Shown: positions 7,036 to 15,182 of the stretch, piece by piece
How positions within the stretch are numbered: the stretch's first letter is position 1
Layout: each line of letters begins with the position of its first letter
Source: an uncultured Paracoccaceae bacterium
GTDB taxonomy: Bacteria > Pseudomonadota > Alphaproteobacteria > Rhodobacterales > Rhodobacteraceae
Reading direction: 5' to 3'
Assembly (NCBI GenBank): GCA_937916485.1
Contig: CALFSV010000420.1
Span: 1 to 25,800, forward strand
Length of the DNA stretch: 25,800 nt
Program-made: the position numbers and the translations under genes
The notes under the pieces: model-generated
What the model was told of the DNA's origin: nothing
The model's input: only the letters and a program-made list of their open reading frames with translations
Database searches by the model: none

Positions 7036-8238
7036 ATGGCACACCCAAACCGACCGACCCACACTGCCTACGACCTCGTCATCATCGGCGGGGCGATGAT
7101 CGGGTCTTCTATCGCCTGGTGGACCGCCAGGAACCCCGATTTTCAGGGCCGTATCCTGGTGCTCGACCGGGATTTGAGTTTCGAGTACGCCTCCACCACC
7201 CATACCAACTCTTGCATCCGTCAGCAGTTCGGGTCCGAGATCAACATCCGCATCTCCCAGTTCGGCGTCGAATTCATCCGCCAGTTTCAGGATGCAATGG
7301 AAGACCCCGAGGCGCCCGCGATCCTCTTGCAGGATTTTGGCTACCTCTACCTTGCCGACACCCCCTCCTTTGCCGAGGTCCTGGCGGCCAACCAACGGCT
7401 GCAATCCAGCCTTGGGGCCGGAACCCGGATGATGACGCCCGAGCAGATCGGGCAGGAATATCCCTTTTATGCCCTCGACGATATCGTTGCAGGCTCTCAC
7501 AACCCGATCGACGAAGGTTACTTCGATGGGGGCACCATGTTCGACTGGCTGCGCCGAATGTCCCGCAAGCGAGGCGTTGAATATGTGCAAGCCACCGTCG
7601 CGGGCCTGCGTGAAACAGGGGACAGAGTGACCCATGTCGTCCTAGGCGACGGGACCGAGATCGCAGCGGGCCAGGTCGTCAACGCCGCGGGCCCAAGGGC
7701 CGCGCAGGTGGCCAAGATGGCGGGCCTGTCCTTGCCGGTCGAGCCGCGCCGCCGCTTTACCTTTGTCTTTGAGGCGGAAGACCGCCTGCCCCGCGACCTG
7801 CCTTTGACGATTGACCCTTCCGGCGTTCATGTCCGCTCGGACGGTCAGTGGTACATGGCGGGCTGCCCTCCGCACGAGGACCCTGCCGTCGATCCGACCA
7901 ACTTCACGATGGATCACAGCCTGTGGGAGGATAAGGTCTGGCCGGCTGTCGCCACCCGCATTCCTGCGTTCGAGCGTGTCCGCCTGCGCAATTCCTGGGT
8001 TGGCCACTATGCCTATAACACCCTGGATCAGAACGCTATTCTGGGCGCCCATCCAGAAGTTTCCAACCTTTTGTTTGCCAATGGCTTTTCCGGCCACGGC
8101 CTGCAACAATCCCCTGCAGTTGGTCGGGGGCTGTCAGAGCTCATCGTCTATGGCGCCTACCGCAGCCTTGACCTGTCTCCCCTGGGCTTTGCCCGTATCC
8201 TCGACAATAGGCCGTTGATTGAACGGGCCGTCATCTGA
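7036..8238 (+). CDS. FAD-dependent oxidoreductase, DAO family
   Basis: The 400-residue flavoprotein has an N-terminal FAD-binding Rossmann motif (YDLVIIGGAMIGSSIAWW, Gly18-Gly23, with Ala in place of the middle glycine). A strand ends in an acidic residue for the ribose (LVLDRD), and the C-terminal second FAD segment reads GFSGHGLQQSPAVGRGLSELI (about 355-375). This is the D-amino-acid oxidase/sarcosine-oxidase-like DAO fold, whose members oxidise C-N bonds of amino acids or amines, or the C-O bond of glycerol phosphate and hydroxy acids. The start has AGGA 6 nt upstream. The following SDR gene starts 14 bp after its stop, so the two are probably co-transcribed. The substrate cannot be told from the sequence. 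No membrane segment or Tat signal is present. Confidence 0.87.
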   Translation: MAHPNRPTHTAYDLVIIGGAMIGSSIAWWTARNPDFQGRILVLDRDLSFEYASTTHTNSCIRQQFGSEINIRISQFGVEFIRQFQDAMEDPEAPAILLQDFGYLYLADTPSFAEVLAANQRLQSSLGAGTRMMTPEQIGQEYPFYALDDIVAGSHNPIDEGYFDGGTMFDWLRRMSRKRGVEYVQATVAGLRETGDRVTHVVLGDGTEIAAGQVVNAAGPRAAQVAKMAGLSLPVEPRRRFTFVFEAEDRLPRDLPLTIDPSGVHVRSDGQWYMAGCPPHEDPAVDPTNFTMDHSLWEDKVWPAVATRIPAFERVRLRNSWVGHYAYNTLDQNAILGAHPEVSNLLFANGFSGHGLQQSPAVGRGLSELIVYGAYRSLDLSPLGFARILDNRPLIERAVI

Positions 8239-8252
8239 ATTAGGAGCACGCG

Positions 8253-9098
8253 ATGCAAAAGATCGTCCTTACCGGGGCCTGTGGCGCCCTTGGCACTGTC
8301 CTGCGCGAACCTCTCACCTGCAAAGCGGCCGAGCTCTTGTCCGTCGACATCGCTGATGCCCCCGACACCCTCTATCCGGGCGAAAGCTTTGCCCAGGCCG
8401 ATGTGTCAAAGATGGATGAGATCGGGCCGCTTCTCGAAGGGGCCGATATGGTCGTTCACTTTGCCTCGATCGCGGATGAGGCCCCATTTGAGCAGATCCT
8501 GCAATCGAACCTGATCGGCGCCTACAATATCTGGGAGGCCGCTTATAAACACGGTGTGCGCCGCATCATCTTTGCATCATCCGTTCATGCGGTCGGGATG
8601 CACGAGATCAACGCCGGGATCGACCTTGATGCCCCCCACCGACCCGATACCTATTACGGGCTGGCCAAATGCTTTACCGAAGACCTCGCCCGGCTGGCCT
8701 GGGAAAAGCGGGGGATAGAGTGTGTGTCCATCCGCATCTTTTCCTGCACCCCCGAGCCGGGGAATGTCCGTGCCCTTGGGAGTTGGCTGTCACATGGCGA
8801 CTTGATCCAGCTGGTTGAACGGTCGATCGAGGCGCAGACGGTAGGCTATACCCCCATCTTTGGCATCTCGGGCAATACCCGGGCAGCCGTTTCCAATGCC
8901 AAGGCCTCGTTCCTGGGCTATCAGCCCAAGGACAATGCCGAGTATCTGGCCGATGAGCTGTTTGCCAAGGCCAAGCCGGTTGATCCCCAAGACCTTCAGC
9001 ATACGCGATTGGGCGGGCCTTTCGCGATTGTGCCCCTGGGCGAAAGCGGCGTCGCCATGATCAAGCGCCTGTCAGAAGCCGCCAAAGACGACGGCTAG
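8253..9098 (+). CDS. NAD-dependent epimerase/dehydratase-type SDR, uronate dehydrogenase-like
   Basis: The 281-residue protein is an extended or atypical short-chain dehydrogenase. It shows the nucleotide motif TGACGALG (residues 7-14), Asp32 after the second strand (VDIADAP) which favours NAD over NADP, ASSVHAVG with the catalytic Ser, and YYGLAK giving the Tyr135/Lys139 pair. The segment RPDTYYGLAKCFTEDLAR and the later RIFSC and WLSHGDLIQLVERS strongly resemble uronate dehydrogenases, which oxidise galacturonate or glucuronate to aldarolactones. A related sugar or sugar-acid substrate is possible. The ribosome binding site is AGGAG at about 8241. The gene is co-directional with the DAO flavoprotein. 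Its TAG stop overlaps the TAG stop of the convergent histidine kinase gene (9095-9098). Confidence 0.87.
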   Translation: MQKIVLTGACGALGTVLREPLTCKAAELLSVDIADAPDTLYPGESFAQADVSKMDEIGPLLEGADMVVHFASIADEAPFEQILQSNLIGAYNIWEAAYKHGVRRIIFASSVHAVGMHEINAGIDLDAPHRPDTYYGLAKCFTEDLARLAWEKRGIECVSIRIFSCTPEPGNVRALGSWLSHGDLIQLVERSIEAQTVGYTPIFGISGNTRAAVSNAKASFLGYQPKDNAEYLADELFAKAKPVDPQDLQHTRLGGPFAIVPLGESGVAMIKRLSEAAKDDG

Positions 9099-10060
9099 AA
9101 CAGCACCACAAAGGTCGCACCGGGCGGCCCTTCGGGAGACAACAGGATTTCCGCCCCATGCGCCTCGAGCATCCGGCGCACGATGGCAAGGCCCATACCG
9201 GTCCCGCCTTCGTCGCGTCGGGTTGTGAAGAAGGGATCAAAGATCCTACCCCGATTGCCGGGTGAGACGCCCGGACCGTCATCAACGACCGTCAGGCGGC
9301 CAGGTTCGGCCCAGATCCGAACGTTAAGCGCGCCGACGGCGGTCGCATTGCCCAGAAGGTGGTCAAGCACCAGGCGCAAGCCATCGGGTCCAAGTGGCAG
9401 GATGGCGTCTGCCTCAAGGTGCAGGCTGATTTCAGAGTGATCCAGCTGCAGGTCCGACATCAGCGGACCGATCCTGGAATGGCCCAGGCCCATAGGCTCT
9501 TTCGCCTGGGCGAGGATCCGTTGGGCATCCAGAAGGGCCGTCATCCGATCCGCCGCCTCGTCGATCCGGCTTAACAGGCGCGACCGGTCCGCATCGGACA
9601 GATCCGGGCTGTCCAGCAACTCTGCCGCGCCTCGAAGCACGGTCAACGGCGATTTGAGTTCGTGCGTGGCGTGATCGGCATAGGACCGCAACACGGCCTC
9701 GCGGCCCTGCAGGACCCGCCCCATGTCGAGAAAGGCCTGCCCCAAATCCCGCATCTCCCTGGTGCCATAATGTGCCAGTGGGTCCAGGCTTCCGTTGGAA
9801 CCGTCCTTGATGGCCTTGGCCCGGTCCGCCAGCGTCTGGATGGGACGCAACAAGATCCTCCACAGAACAAAACCCAGAATGGCCGTCACCGCACAGACAG
9901 ACAGGGCGACGATCGCCGCCGCCTCGCGAAAACCTGTGACAGGGGCAACATATCGGACGACCACGACCCCCGCCAAGGGCAGGCACAAGACCGCCCCAAG
10001 CGTAAGGCCCAGAACCAGGGCCAGCGAGGGCCGCCACTTGTTGCTTATCCGCCCAGACAT
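9095..10060 (-). CDS. Sensor histidine kinase with minimal sensor region (CreC-like position)
   Basis: The 321-residue kinase has two N-terminal membrane helices (about 11-36 and 47-70) joined by a loop of only about ten residues. A HAMP-like linker follows (LRPIQTLADRAKAIKDG). The H-box is HATHELKSPLT with phospho-acceptor His133, and the ATPase domain has N-box GNA (Asn238), DDGPGV (Asp261) and GGTGMGLAIV (285-293). The near absence of a periplasmic domain suggests that it senses a signal in the membrane or through a partner protein. It overlaps the response regulator gene by 16 bp and so is translationally coupled to it. The third gene of the unit, a DUF4173 membrane protein, is a candidate partner or target. 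Confidence 0.93.
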   Translation of the reverse strand: MSGRISNKWRPSLALVLGLTLGAVLCLPLAGVVVVRYVAPVTGFREAAAIVALSVCAVTAILGFVLWRILLRPIQTLADRAKAIKDGSNGSLDPLAHYGTREMRDLGQAFLDMGRVLQGREAVLRSYADHATHELKSPLTVLRGAAELLDSPDLSDADRSRLLSRIDEAADRMTALLDAQRILAQAKEPMGLGHSRIGPLMSDLQLDHSEISLHLEADAILPLGPDGLRLVLDHLLGNATAVGALNVRIWAEPGRLTVVDDGPGVSPGNRGRIFDPFFTTRRDEGGTGMGLAIVRRMLEAHGAEILLSPEGPPGATFVVLF

Positions 10061-10740
10061 GGTCCCATCCTGATGCCCACCCCATGGACCGTTTCAATCG
10101 CGTCGTCGCATCCGGCCTCAGCCAGCTTGGACCGCAGGTTCCGCAGGTGGCTGTCGACAGTCCGGTCGCTGACATTGACGTTGGTCCCGTAGATGAGATC
10201 AACCAATCGCGGCCGCGGCAGAACGTGATCAGGCCGGTCCAGCAGTCGCGACAGCAACTCCATCTCGCGCGCGGTCAGCGCGACCGGCGCCCCCATCATG
10301 GTGCAGACATGCCGCTCGCGGTCTAGGATCAGCCCGCCCCGCTTTAGCGGCCCCCGGCCGCTTGCTTCTTCGGGACGCGTTCGTTTGAGGATGGCCCGCA
10401 GTCGGGCGACCAGCTCGCGCGGGCTGAACGGTTTGGTGACATAGTCGTCCGCCCCCAACTCCAAGCCAACGACCCGGTCGATTTCATCCCCTTCCGCCGT
10501 CAGGAAAAGGACGGGCACTTCGCTTGTCCGTCGCAGCTGGCGGCAAACCTCCCGACCATCCATTTCGGGCAGTCCGATGTCCAGAACCACAAGGTCCGGG
10601 TTTGTCTGGGCCGCCGCCGCAAGGCCGGTCGCTCCATCAACAGCCTCGGTCACAGTGAAACCGGCCCGCCCCAGCGCGATGCGAAGCACATCGCGGATCT
10701 GGGGGTCGTCGTCGACGACAAGGATGGTGCCAGCGGTCAT
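10045..10740 (-). CDS. Response regulator, OmpR/PhoB family
   Basis: The 231-residue regulator has an N-terminal receiver domain with acidic pocket Asp10-Asp12, phospho-acceptor Asp54 (VVLDIGLPEMDG), Thr81 and Lys103. It ends in a winged-helix output domain (about 130-227), recognisable by LTAREMELLSRLLDRPDHVLPRPRLVDLI and VDSHLRNLRSKL. The cognate kinase is the overlapping downstream gene. The start codon overlaps the stop of the preceding DUF4173 gene (ATGA at 10737-10740), so all three genes form one operon. The regulator probably acts as a DNA-binding dimer; its targets are unknown. Confidence 0.95.
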   Translation of the reverse strand: MTAGTILVVDDDPQIRDVLRIALGRAGFTVTEAVDGATGLAAAAQTNPDLVVLDIGLPEMDGREVCRQLRRTSEVPVLFLTAEGDEIDRVVGLELGADDYVTKPFSPRELVARLRAILKRTRPEEASGRGPLKRGGLILDRERHVCTMMGAPVALTAREMELLSRLLDRPDHVLPRPRLVDLIYGTNVNVSDRTVDSHLRNLRSKLAEAGCDDAIETVHGVGIRMGPCLGG

Positions 10741-12278
10741 TGTGCCTCTCCGGATGGGTCGGTCGGAACTGTAACAGGTAAACTACGGCGCAGACGCGCA
10801 TTACGGTAGCCCCATTCGCGCCAGTCCTGTGGTTCGTTGATCTCAAGCGTCGCAAAGCATAGCGGCGTCGATCCTGCCGCGTCGTGGGCCCGAATGGCAG
10901 GCACCGCACCTTCTCCCAATTCGCAAAGGTAATAGGCGTCAAGCGGGATATCCGGACGAGCCAAGTTGTTCGCAGCGACCACCCCTGCAACATTGACGAA
11001 GCAGACGACATATAGCGTCGCAGTCCCCATCAACAGGGCCCTTGCTATCAGCCAGCCCGTGCTTTTCCCCAGTTGCAGCTGGACCAACATCAGGCCCAGT
11101 CCTGCCGTCACCAACCCCATCCAAAGAAATGCGGCAAAGCGGAGACGCGTCAAACCGTAGGCCTCAACGTAAAGGTCCAGCCTTAGGGCAGATGAGGCGA
11201 CGAGCAGGACATTCTGCCCAATCCAGAACAGCAACAGCCAGCGAAGGTGGCGTCGCCCAACCATATGCGGTTGCGCCAGAAGAGCGAACAAGCCCGCAAG
11301 AAGAGCCGTTATCAGAAGCGGATAGGCCCCTCGATGAGCATAAGCCGCATGCGTCATCCCTTCGGGCAGGGACAGGCCGCCCCAAAGGTAGGTGGCATCA
11401 AGACCTGATTGCAGGACGAACAATCCATTGAACGTGACAAGTGCGCGGGTCACCGAATTGGGATTGAACAGCCCAACACCGAGAGGGCGCGCCAGAACGG
11501 CCCTCGTCGGCCTGTTCATCCGTTCCCCAACTGCTGCAAGACGAAGCGTGGGCCAGAGGACCAGGGCGACCGCCCCCCAGAAAGTCCCCCGCTCTGCGGT
11601 GATGCTTTCAGCCAGCTGCCAATCAACGAACACCTTAAGCCAGCTGTCCAGAACCGGATTGGCCGCGGCGAGCAAAGTGACGAACACAAGGCCAAGGCCA
11701 AGACTAAGCACCCAGTCTCGGAGAAAACGGCGAAGTCCGGAACAGCCGAGTCGGATTGTCGCCCCAGCATCAAGGGCAGACCGGCCGTCATTCGAGACCT
11801 GAGCCAGTCCTGCGCGTGGCAATCGGGCAATCCCACGCAGCGCCCGGGACGCGGTGCCATCCGCCCCAAGGGCAATCCAGACGAGCGCGTGACAGAGCCC
11901 CAGCAAGGCAAAAGCCAGCGACAATGCCTGCACAAGCTCGACAATCGGCAAAAGGGACAGCACCAAACCGAAGCCCGCCCAAAGCATTGCCCGCTTGTCC
12001 TGTATTGCCCCGGGTCTCAGGGCCAGCGCGGTTCCGGCGATGGCAAGGATCATGACGGCAATTGACAGGCCCGGGGCGCTGACCTGCCAGATCAGCAAGT
12101 CGCTGGCAACAACCAGCACCAACAACGCCCCCACGGCTGCGAAACCGGGCAACGATCGCTGTGCGGTTAGGCCACCGTCCGCTACCCCCGATGGTTCTCC
12201 CGGTGGTACTCCCGGTGCCATCCAAAAGGCAGCCCGTGCCAATCCCGAAGGGACGCCCCGGATTAGAATTGTCTTCAT
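10737..12278 (-). CDS. DUF4173 domain-containing multi-pass membrane protein
   Basis: This 513-residue protein is rich in hydrophobic helices, roughly ten to twelve, from about residue 45 to 430. The central block RPTRAVLARPLGVGLFNPNSVTRALV and LQSGLDATYLWGG is what I recognise from DUF4173 proteins. After the last helix there is a roughly 80-residue hydrophilic C-terminus (YYLCELGEGAVPAIRAHD and EPQDWREWGYRNARLRRSL) that is probably on one side of the membrane. The function is not known. The start at 12278 is supported by GGGAAAGG about 9 nt upstream. It is the first gene of an operon with a two-component system that lacks a large sensor domain. That suggests a link to signal sensing or to envelope stress, but no direct evidence exists here. 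Confidence 0.85.
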   Translation of the reverse strand: MKTILIRGVPSGLARAAFWMAPGVPPGEPSGVADGGLTAQRSLPGFAAVGALLVLVVASDLLIWQVSAPGLSIAVMILAIAGTALALRPGAIQDKRAMLWAGFGLVLSLLPIVELVQALSLAFALLGLCHALVWIALGADGTASRALRGIARLPRAGLAQVSNDGRSALDAGATIRLGCSGLRRFLRDWVLSLGLGLVFVTLLAAANPVLDSWLKVFVDWQLAESITAERGTFWGAVALVLWPTLRLAAVGERMNRPTRAVLARPLGVGLFNPNSVTRALVTFNGLFVLQSGLDATYLWGGLSLPEGMTHAAYAHRGAYPLLITALLAGLFALLAQPHMVGRRHLRWLLLFWIGQNVLLVASSALRLDLYVEAYGLTRLRFAAFLWMGLVTAGLGLMLVQLQLGKSTGWLIARALLMGTATLYVVCFVNVAGVVAANNLARPDIPLDAYYLCELGEGAVPAIRAHDAAGSTPLCFATLEINEPQDWREWGYRNARLRRSLPVTVPTDPSGEAQ

Positions 12279-12372
12279 TGTTCTTGCCTTTCCCTCTCAG
12301 TTCGACAGGAGGGATAGGGCCATGAGGTGCAACCCTTCGGCCGTGGTCGTGCAGTTTTTGCGCAGCGGCGCC

Positions 12373-13056
12373 CTAGCCTGCCGCCGCGGCCCGGATCGCT
12401 GCGATATTCGTGCCATACGCTGTGGGATCAGCAACGGAACCACCCCGGAAAGCAGCCGAACCTGCGACCAGTACATCTGCCCCGGCAGCAGCAACCAAAG
12501 GCGCTGTTGCGGGATCGACACCACCGTCAACCTCAAGGTGGATCGGACGATCCCCAATCAGCGCCCGTAGGGTCGCGATCTTGTCGATTTGTGATGCGAT
12601 GAACTTCTGGCCCCCGAAGCCCGGGTTTACCGTCATGACGCAGATCAGGTCGACCATATCCAGAAGCCCTGCGACAGCGTCAGCCGGCGTTCCGGGGTTC
12701 AGCGCCACGCCGGCCTTCATGCCCGCCCCGCGAATGGCCTGGAGGGTCCGGTGAATATGCGGACCAGCCTCGACGTGGGCGGTCAGAATATCGGCACCCG
12801 CATCGGCAAAGGCGTCGATATAGGGGTCAACAGGCGCGATCATGAGGTGCACGTCCATGACGGTTCGGATGTGCGGCCGGATCGCCTTGGCCAACTGCGG
12901 GCCGAAGGTGATGTTGGGCACAAAGTGTCCATCCATCACATCCACATGCACCCAATCAGCCCCTTGTGCTTCTATTGCAGCACATTCCCGACCAAAATCG
13001 GCAAAGTCAGCGGCCAGTATCGACGGGGCGATCTTGACGGAACGGTCAAATGACAT
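12373..13056 (-). CDS. rpe: Ribulose-phosphate 3-epimerase
   Basis: The 227-residue protein has all landmarks of the family: APSILAADF (10-18), HVDVMDGHFVPN with His37, Asp39 and Asp42, DVHLM with His70, TVNPGFGGQKF (143-153) and EVDGGVD with Asp178, plus a C-terminal phosphate-binding GSAAFRG. These include the metal-binding His/Asp residues and the two catalytic Asp residues. The enzyme is cytoplasmic and interconverts ribulose-5-phosphate and xylulose-5-phosphate in the pentose phosphate pathway or Calvin cycle. The start has AGGAG about 9 nt upstream. It is followed on the same strand by the DUF4173 operon with a 94-bp gap, and it is divergent from the AraC gene. Confidence 0.96.
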   Translation of the reverse strand: MSFDRSVKIAPSILAADFADFGRECAAIEAQGADWVHVDVMDGHFVPNITFGPQLAKAIRPHIRTVMDVHLMIAPVDPYIDAFADAGADILTAHVEAGPHIHRTLQAIRGAGMKAGVALNPGTPADAVAGLLDMVDLICVMTVNPGFGGQKFIASQIDKIATLRALIGDRPIHLEVDGGVDPATAPLVAAAGADVLVAGSAAFRGGSVADPTAYGTNIAAIRAAAAG

Positions 13057-13184
13057 GCTTATGTCTCCTAGTGAGGCGAGTTAGGGGGCTTTAGCGCGGT
13101 TTTTGATCAAGGTCACGCGATGTACGCGGGGTTTTGAGCGAAGGGTCGTTTATCTCGTCAGTGTTTATGTGCCAGGTTGATGTT

Positions 13185-14030
13185 ATGACTGAACTACCAC
13201 TCTCCTATGCTGATATCTTCTCTTCGGAAGAGAAGGTCTTGTTGATCAGGGCCGCTCTTGAGACGCGACGCCCGTCTACTTTGCATTCCCAGGACTTCTA
13301 CGAGTTGATCTGGGTTCAGAACGGCCAGGTGCGCCATCATCTTGAGGAAGTTCGACAGGAACTGCGGGAAGGCGACCTTGTTTTTGTCCGCCCCTCTGAT
13401 CGCCATGCCCTTCAGGGACGCAGTGACGATGCTTTGGTGGTTTCGGTTGCACTGCATCCCGAACTGATCGAGTCAATGGGCCAGCGGCATCCATCGGTCG
13501 AGGGCTTTCTTTTCTGGTCCAAGGGCCGTGTGCCGACCCAGCTTAGCCGGGACAGCCGACAGTTGGCCGAGTTGAACCAGTCGGCCCTGCGCCTTGAACG
13601 CGGGAGCCGCAGCGGGCTTGAGGCCGAAGCCTTTTTGATGCCGCTGATCACAGGGCTGATCGGCCAGTCCGAAGTGCTGCCACCCGACTCGCCGGCATGG
13701 TTGGCCGCAGCCTGCGACGCGGCCCGCGACCCCAACGTGTTCCGCGAAGGCGCTGCCGGATTCGCAAGGGCCGCAGGCAAGGCCCACCCCCATGTCAGCC
13801 GGACAGCGCGGCGGTACCTTGGTAAGAGCCCGTCTGACTATGTGAACGCCCAAAGGATGTCCTTTGCCGCCCGCAGGTTGACCGGATCCGGCGACAGCCT
13901 GAGCGAGATTGCGACAGACTGCGGCATCCCGAACCTGTCGCATTTCCACAAGCTGTTTCGACAGACCTACGGGCTGACCCCGCAGCGCTATCGCAAGAGC
14001 CACCAGCGCGACATCATACAGCCTAAATAG
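13185..14030 (+). CDS. AraC family transcriptional regulator with cupin sensor
   Basis: The 281-residue regulator has an N-terminal cupin-like sensor (about 28-90, DFYELIWVQNGQVRHHLEE and LREGDLVFVRPSDRHALQG) and a C-terminal pair of helix-turn-helix motifs of the HTH_18 type (about 195-275). The second of these is LSEIATDCGIPNLSHFHKLFRQTYGLTPQRYR. Alternative in-frame starts exist at 13134 (TTG) and 13167 (ATG). I chose 13185 because CAGG is about 8 nt upstream and the resulting N-terminus is compact. The gene is followed at 79 bp by deoC and then an aldehyde dehydrogenase, all on the plus strand, so it is the likely local activator or repressor of deoxyribose use. The inducer is unknown. 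Confidence 0.88.
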   Translation: MTELPLSYADIFSSEEKVLLIRAALETRRPSTLHSQDFYELIWVQNGQVRHHLEEVRQELREGDLVFVRPSDRHALQGRSDDALVVSVALHPELIESMGQRHPSVEGFLFWSKGRVPTQLSRDSRQLAELNQSALRLERGSRSGLEAEAFLMPLITGLIGQSEVLPPDSPAWLAAACDAARDPNVFREGAAGFARAAGKAHPHVSRTARRYLGKSPSDYVNAQRMSFAARRLTGSGDSLSEIATDCGIPNLSHFHKLFRQTYGLTPQRYRKSHQRDIIQPK

Positions 14031-14061
14031 CATTTGATCGTTTGGTCAAAACTTGCCAAGA

Positions 14062-14098
14062 CCCCGGTGGCATGCAACGGTTTCGCATGCGACCGGGG
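14062..14098 (+). promoter_or_regulatory. Hairpin overlapping the deoC ribosome binding site
   Basis: CCCCGGT (14062-14068) pairs with ACCGGGG (14092-14098) and GCATGC (14070-14075) with GCATGC (14085-14090), with one G-G mismatch and a 9-nt loop. The 3' arm shares GGGG with the deoC ribosome binding site (GGGGAGGG, 14095-14102). The hairpin could restrict translation, or act as a terminator/attenuator after the AraC gene. The two GCATGC-containing half-sites also form a direct repeat at 15-bp spacing, a possible AraC-family site. Confidence 0.55.
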
Positions 14099-14109
14099 AG
14101 GGCCATGGC

Positions 14110-15129
14110 GTGCAGACTGAGACCACTTCTATAGCTGGGACAGGTACCGGGAAAAGGGCTGATACCGCTCAGTTGCCCCAGGTCCATCTGCCACGAAACG
14201 CGGGAATGGAGCTTGACCTCGACTGGGTCGCCCGGGTGCAGGCCAATACCTCGGCGATCGAGAGGCGGGCCCAGACCTTGCCGGGCCGCCGGTCGGTCAA
14301 GAAGGACTGGCAGGCAGCATGGCTGTGCAAGGCCATCTCGCTGATCGACCTGACGACCCTGTCGGGCGATGATACGGTCGGCCGGGTCCAGCGCCTGTGC
14401 GCCAAGGCCCGACAGCCGGTGTCGCCGATGATCCTGGACAAACTGGGCATGACCGGCCTGACGGTTGGGGCCGTCTGCGTCTATCACGACATGGTGCCAG
14501 TTGCGGTCGAGGCCCTCCGGGGCTCGGGCATCCCGGTGGCCGCAGTCTCGACCGGCTTTCCGGCTGGATTGTCGCCGTTTCACCTGCGCCTTGCCGAAAT
14601 CGGCGAAAGTGTTGCGGCGGGTGCCGCCGAGATCGACATCGTTATCTCACGTCGCCATGTGCTGACAGGCAACTGGCAGGCGCTTTATGACGAGATGCGG
14701 GCCTTTCGGGCCGCTTGCGGCGATGCCCATGTAAAGGCCATCCTCGCCACCGGGGAATTGGGCACCTTGCGCAACGTCGCCCGGGCAAGCCTGATCTGCA
14801 TGATGGCAGGGGCGGATTTCATCAAGACCTCGACCGGCAAGGAGGGCGTCAACGCGACCCTTCCCGTTACCTTGACGATGATCCGGGCGATCCGGGACTA
14901 TCAGGCCCGCACCGGGTTTCTGGTGGGCTACAAGCCCGCGGGCGGGATATCAAAGGCCAAGGACGCGCTGGTTTACCTGAGCATGATCAAGGACGAGCTG
15001 GGCGAACGCTGGCTGCAACCGGATCTGTTCCGCTTTGGGGCGTCGTCCCTTTTGGGAGATATCGAACGGCAGTTGGAACACCATGTGACGGGGGCCTATT
15101 CAGCCTCCTGGCGACATGCCCTTGCCTAA
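14110..15129 (+). CDS. deoC: Deoxyribose-phosphate aldolase
   Basis: The 339-residue protein is a class I aldolase that splits 2-deoxyribose-5-phosphate into glyceraldehyde-3-phosphate and acetaldehyde. Catalytic landmarks are EIDIVIS (Asp176), VKAILATGEL, DFIKTSTGKEG with the Schiff-base Lys239, and GYKPAGGI with Lys275. The length is typical of longer deoC types, with an N-terminal extension. The GTG at 14110 is the best start: GGGGAGGG lies 7 nt upstream. An open frame extends to 14053, but no ribosome binding site is present there. An AraC gene precedes it and an aldehyde dehydrogenase follows 53 bp later, which fits a deoxyribose or deoxynucleoside breakdown operon. Confidence 0.95.
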   Translation: MQTETTSIAGTGTGKRADTAQLPQVHLPRNAGMELDLDWVARVQANTSAIERRAQTLPGRRSVKKDWQAAWLCKAISLIDLTTLSGDDTVGRVQRLCAKARQPVSPMILDKLGMTGLTVGAVCVYHDMVPVAVEALRGSGIPVAAVSTGFPAGLSPFHLRLAEIGESVAAGAAEIDIVISRRHVLTGNWQALYDEMRAFRAACGDAHVKAILATGELGTLRNVARASLICMMAGADFIKTSTGKEGVNATLPVTLTMIRAIRDYQARTGFLVGYKPAGGISKAKDALVYLSMIKDELGERWLQPDLFRFGASSLLGDIERQLEHHVTGAYSASWRHALA

Positions 15130-15182
15130 GGCCGCTGCGACGCGGGTGCTGGAAACATGAGTATTTGGGACGAAGCGAAGCC

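Noticed and set aside
11409..12065. 218-codon plus-strand frame
   Set aside because: It is antisense to the DUF4173 gene and rich in Arg, Gln and Pro, as expected for a shadow frame.
14715..15182. Long upstream extension of the ALDH frame
   Set aside because: The extension overlaps deoC in another frame and has no aldehyde dehydrogenase similarity. The family N-terminus starts at 15183.
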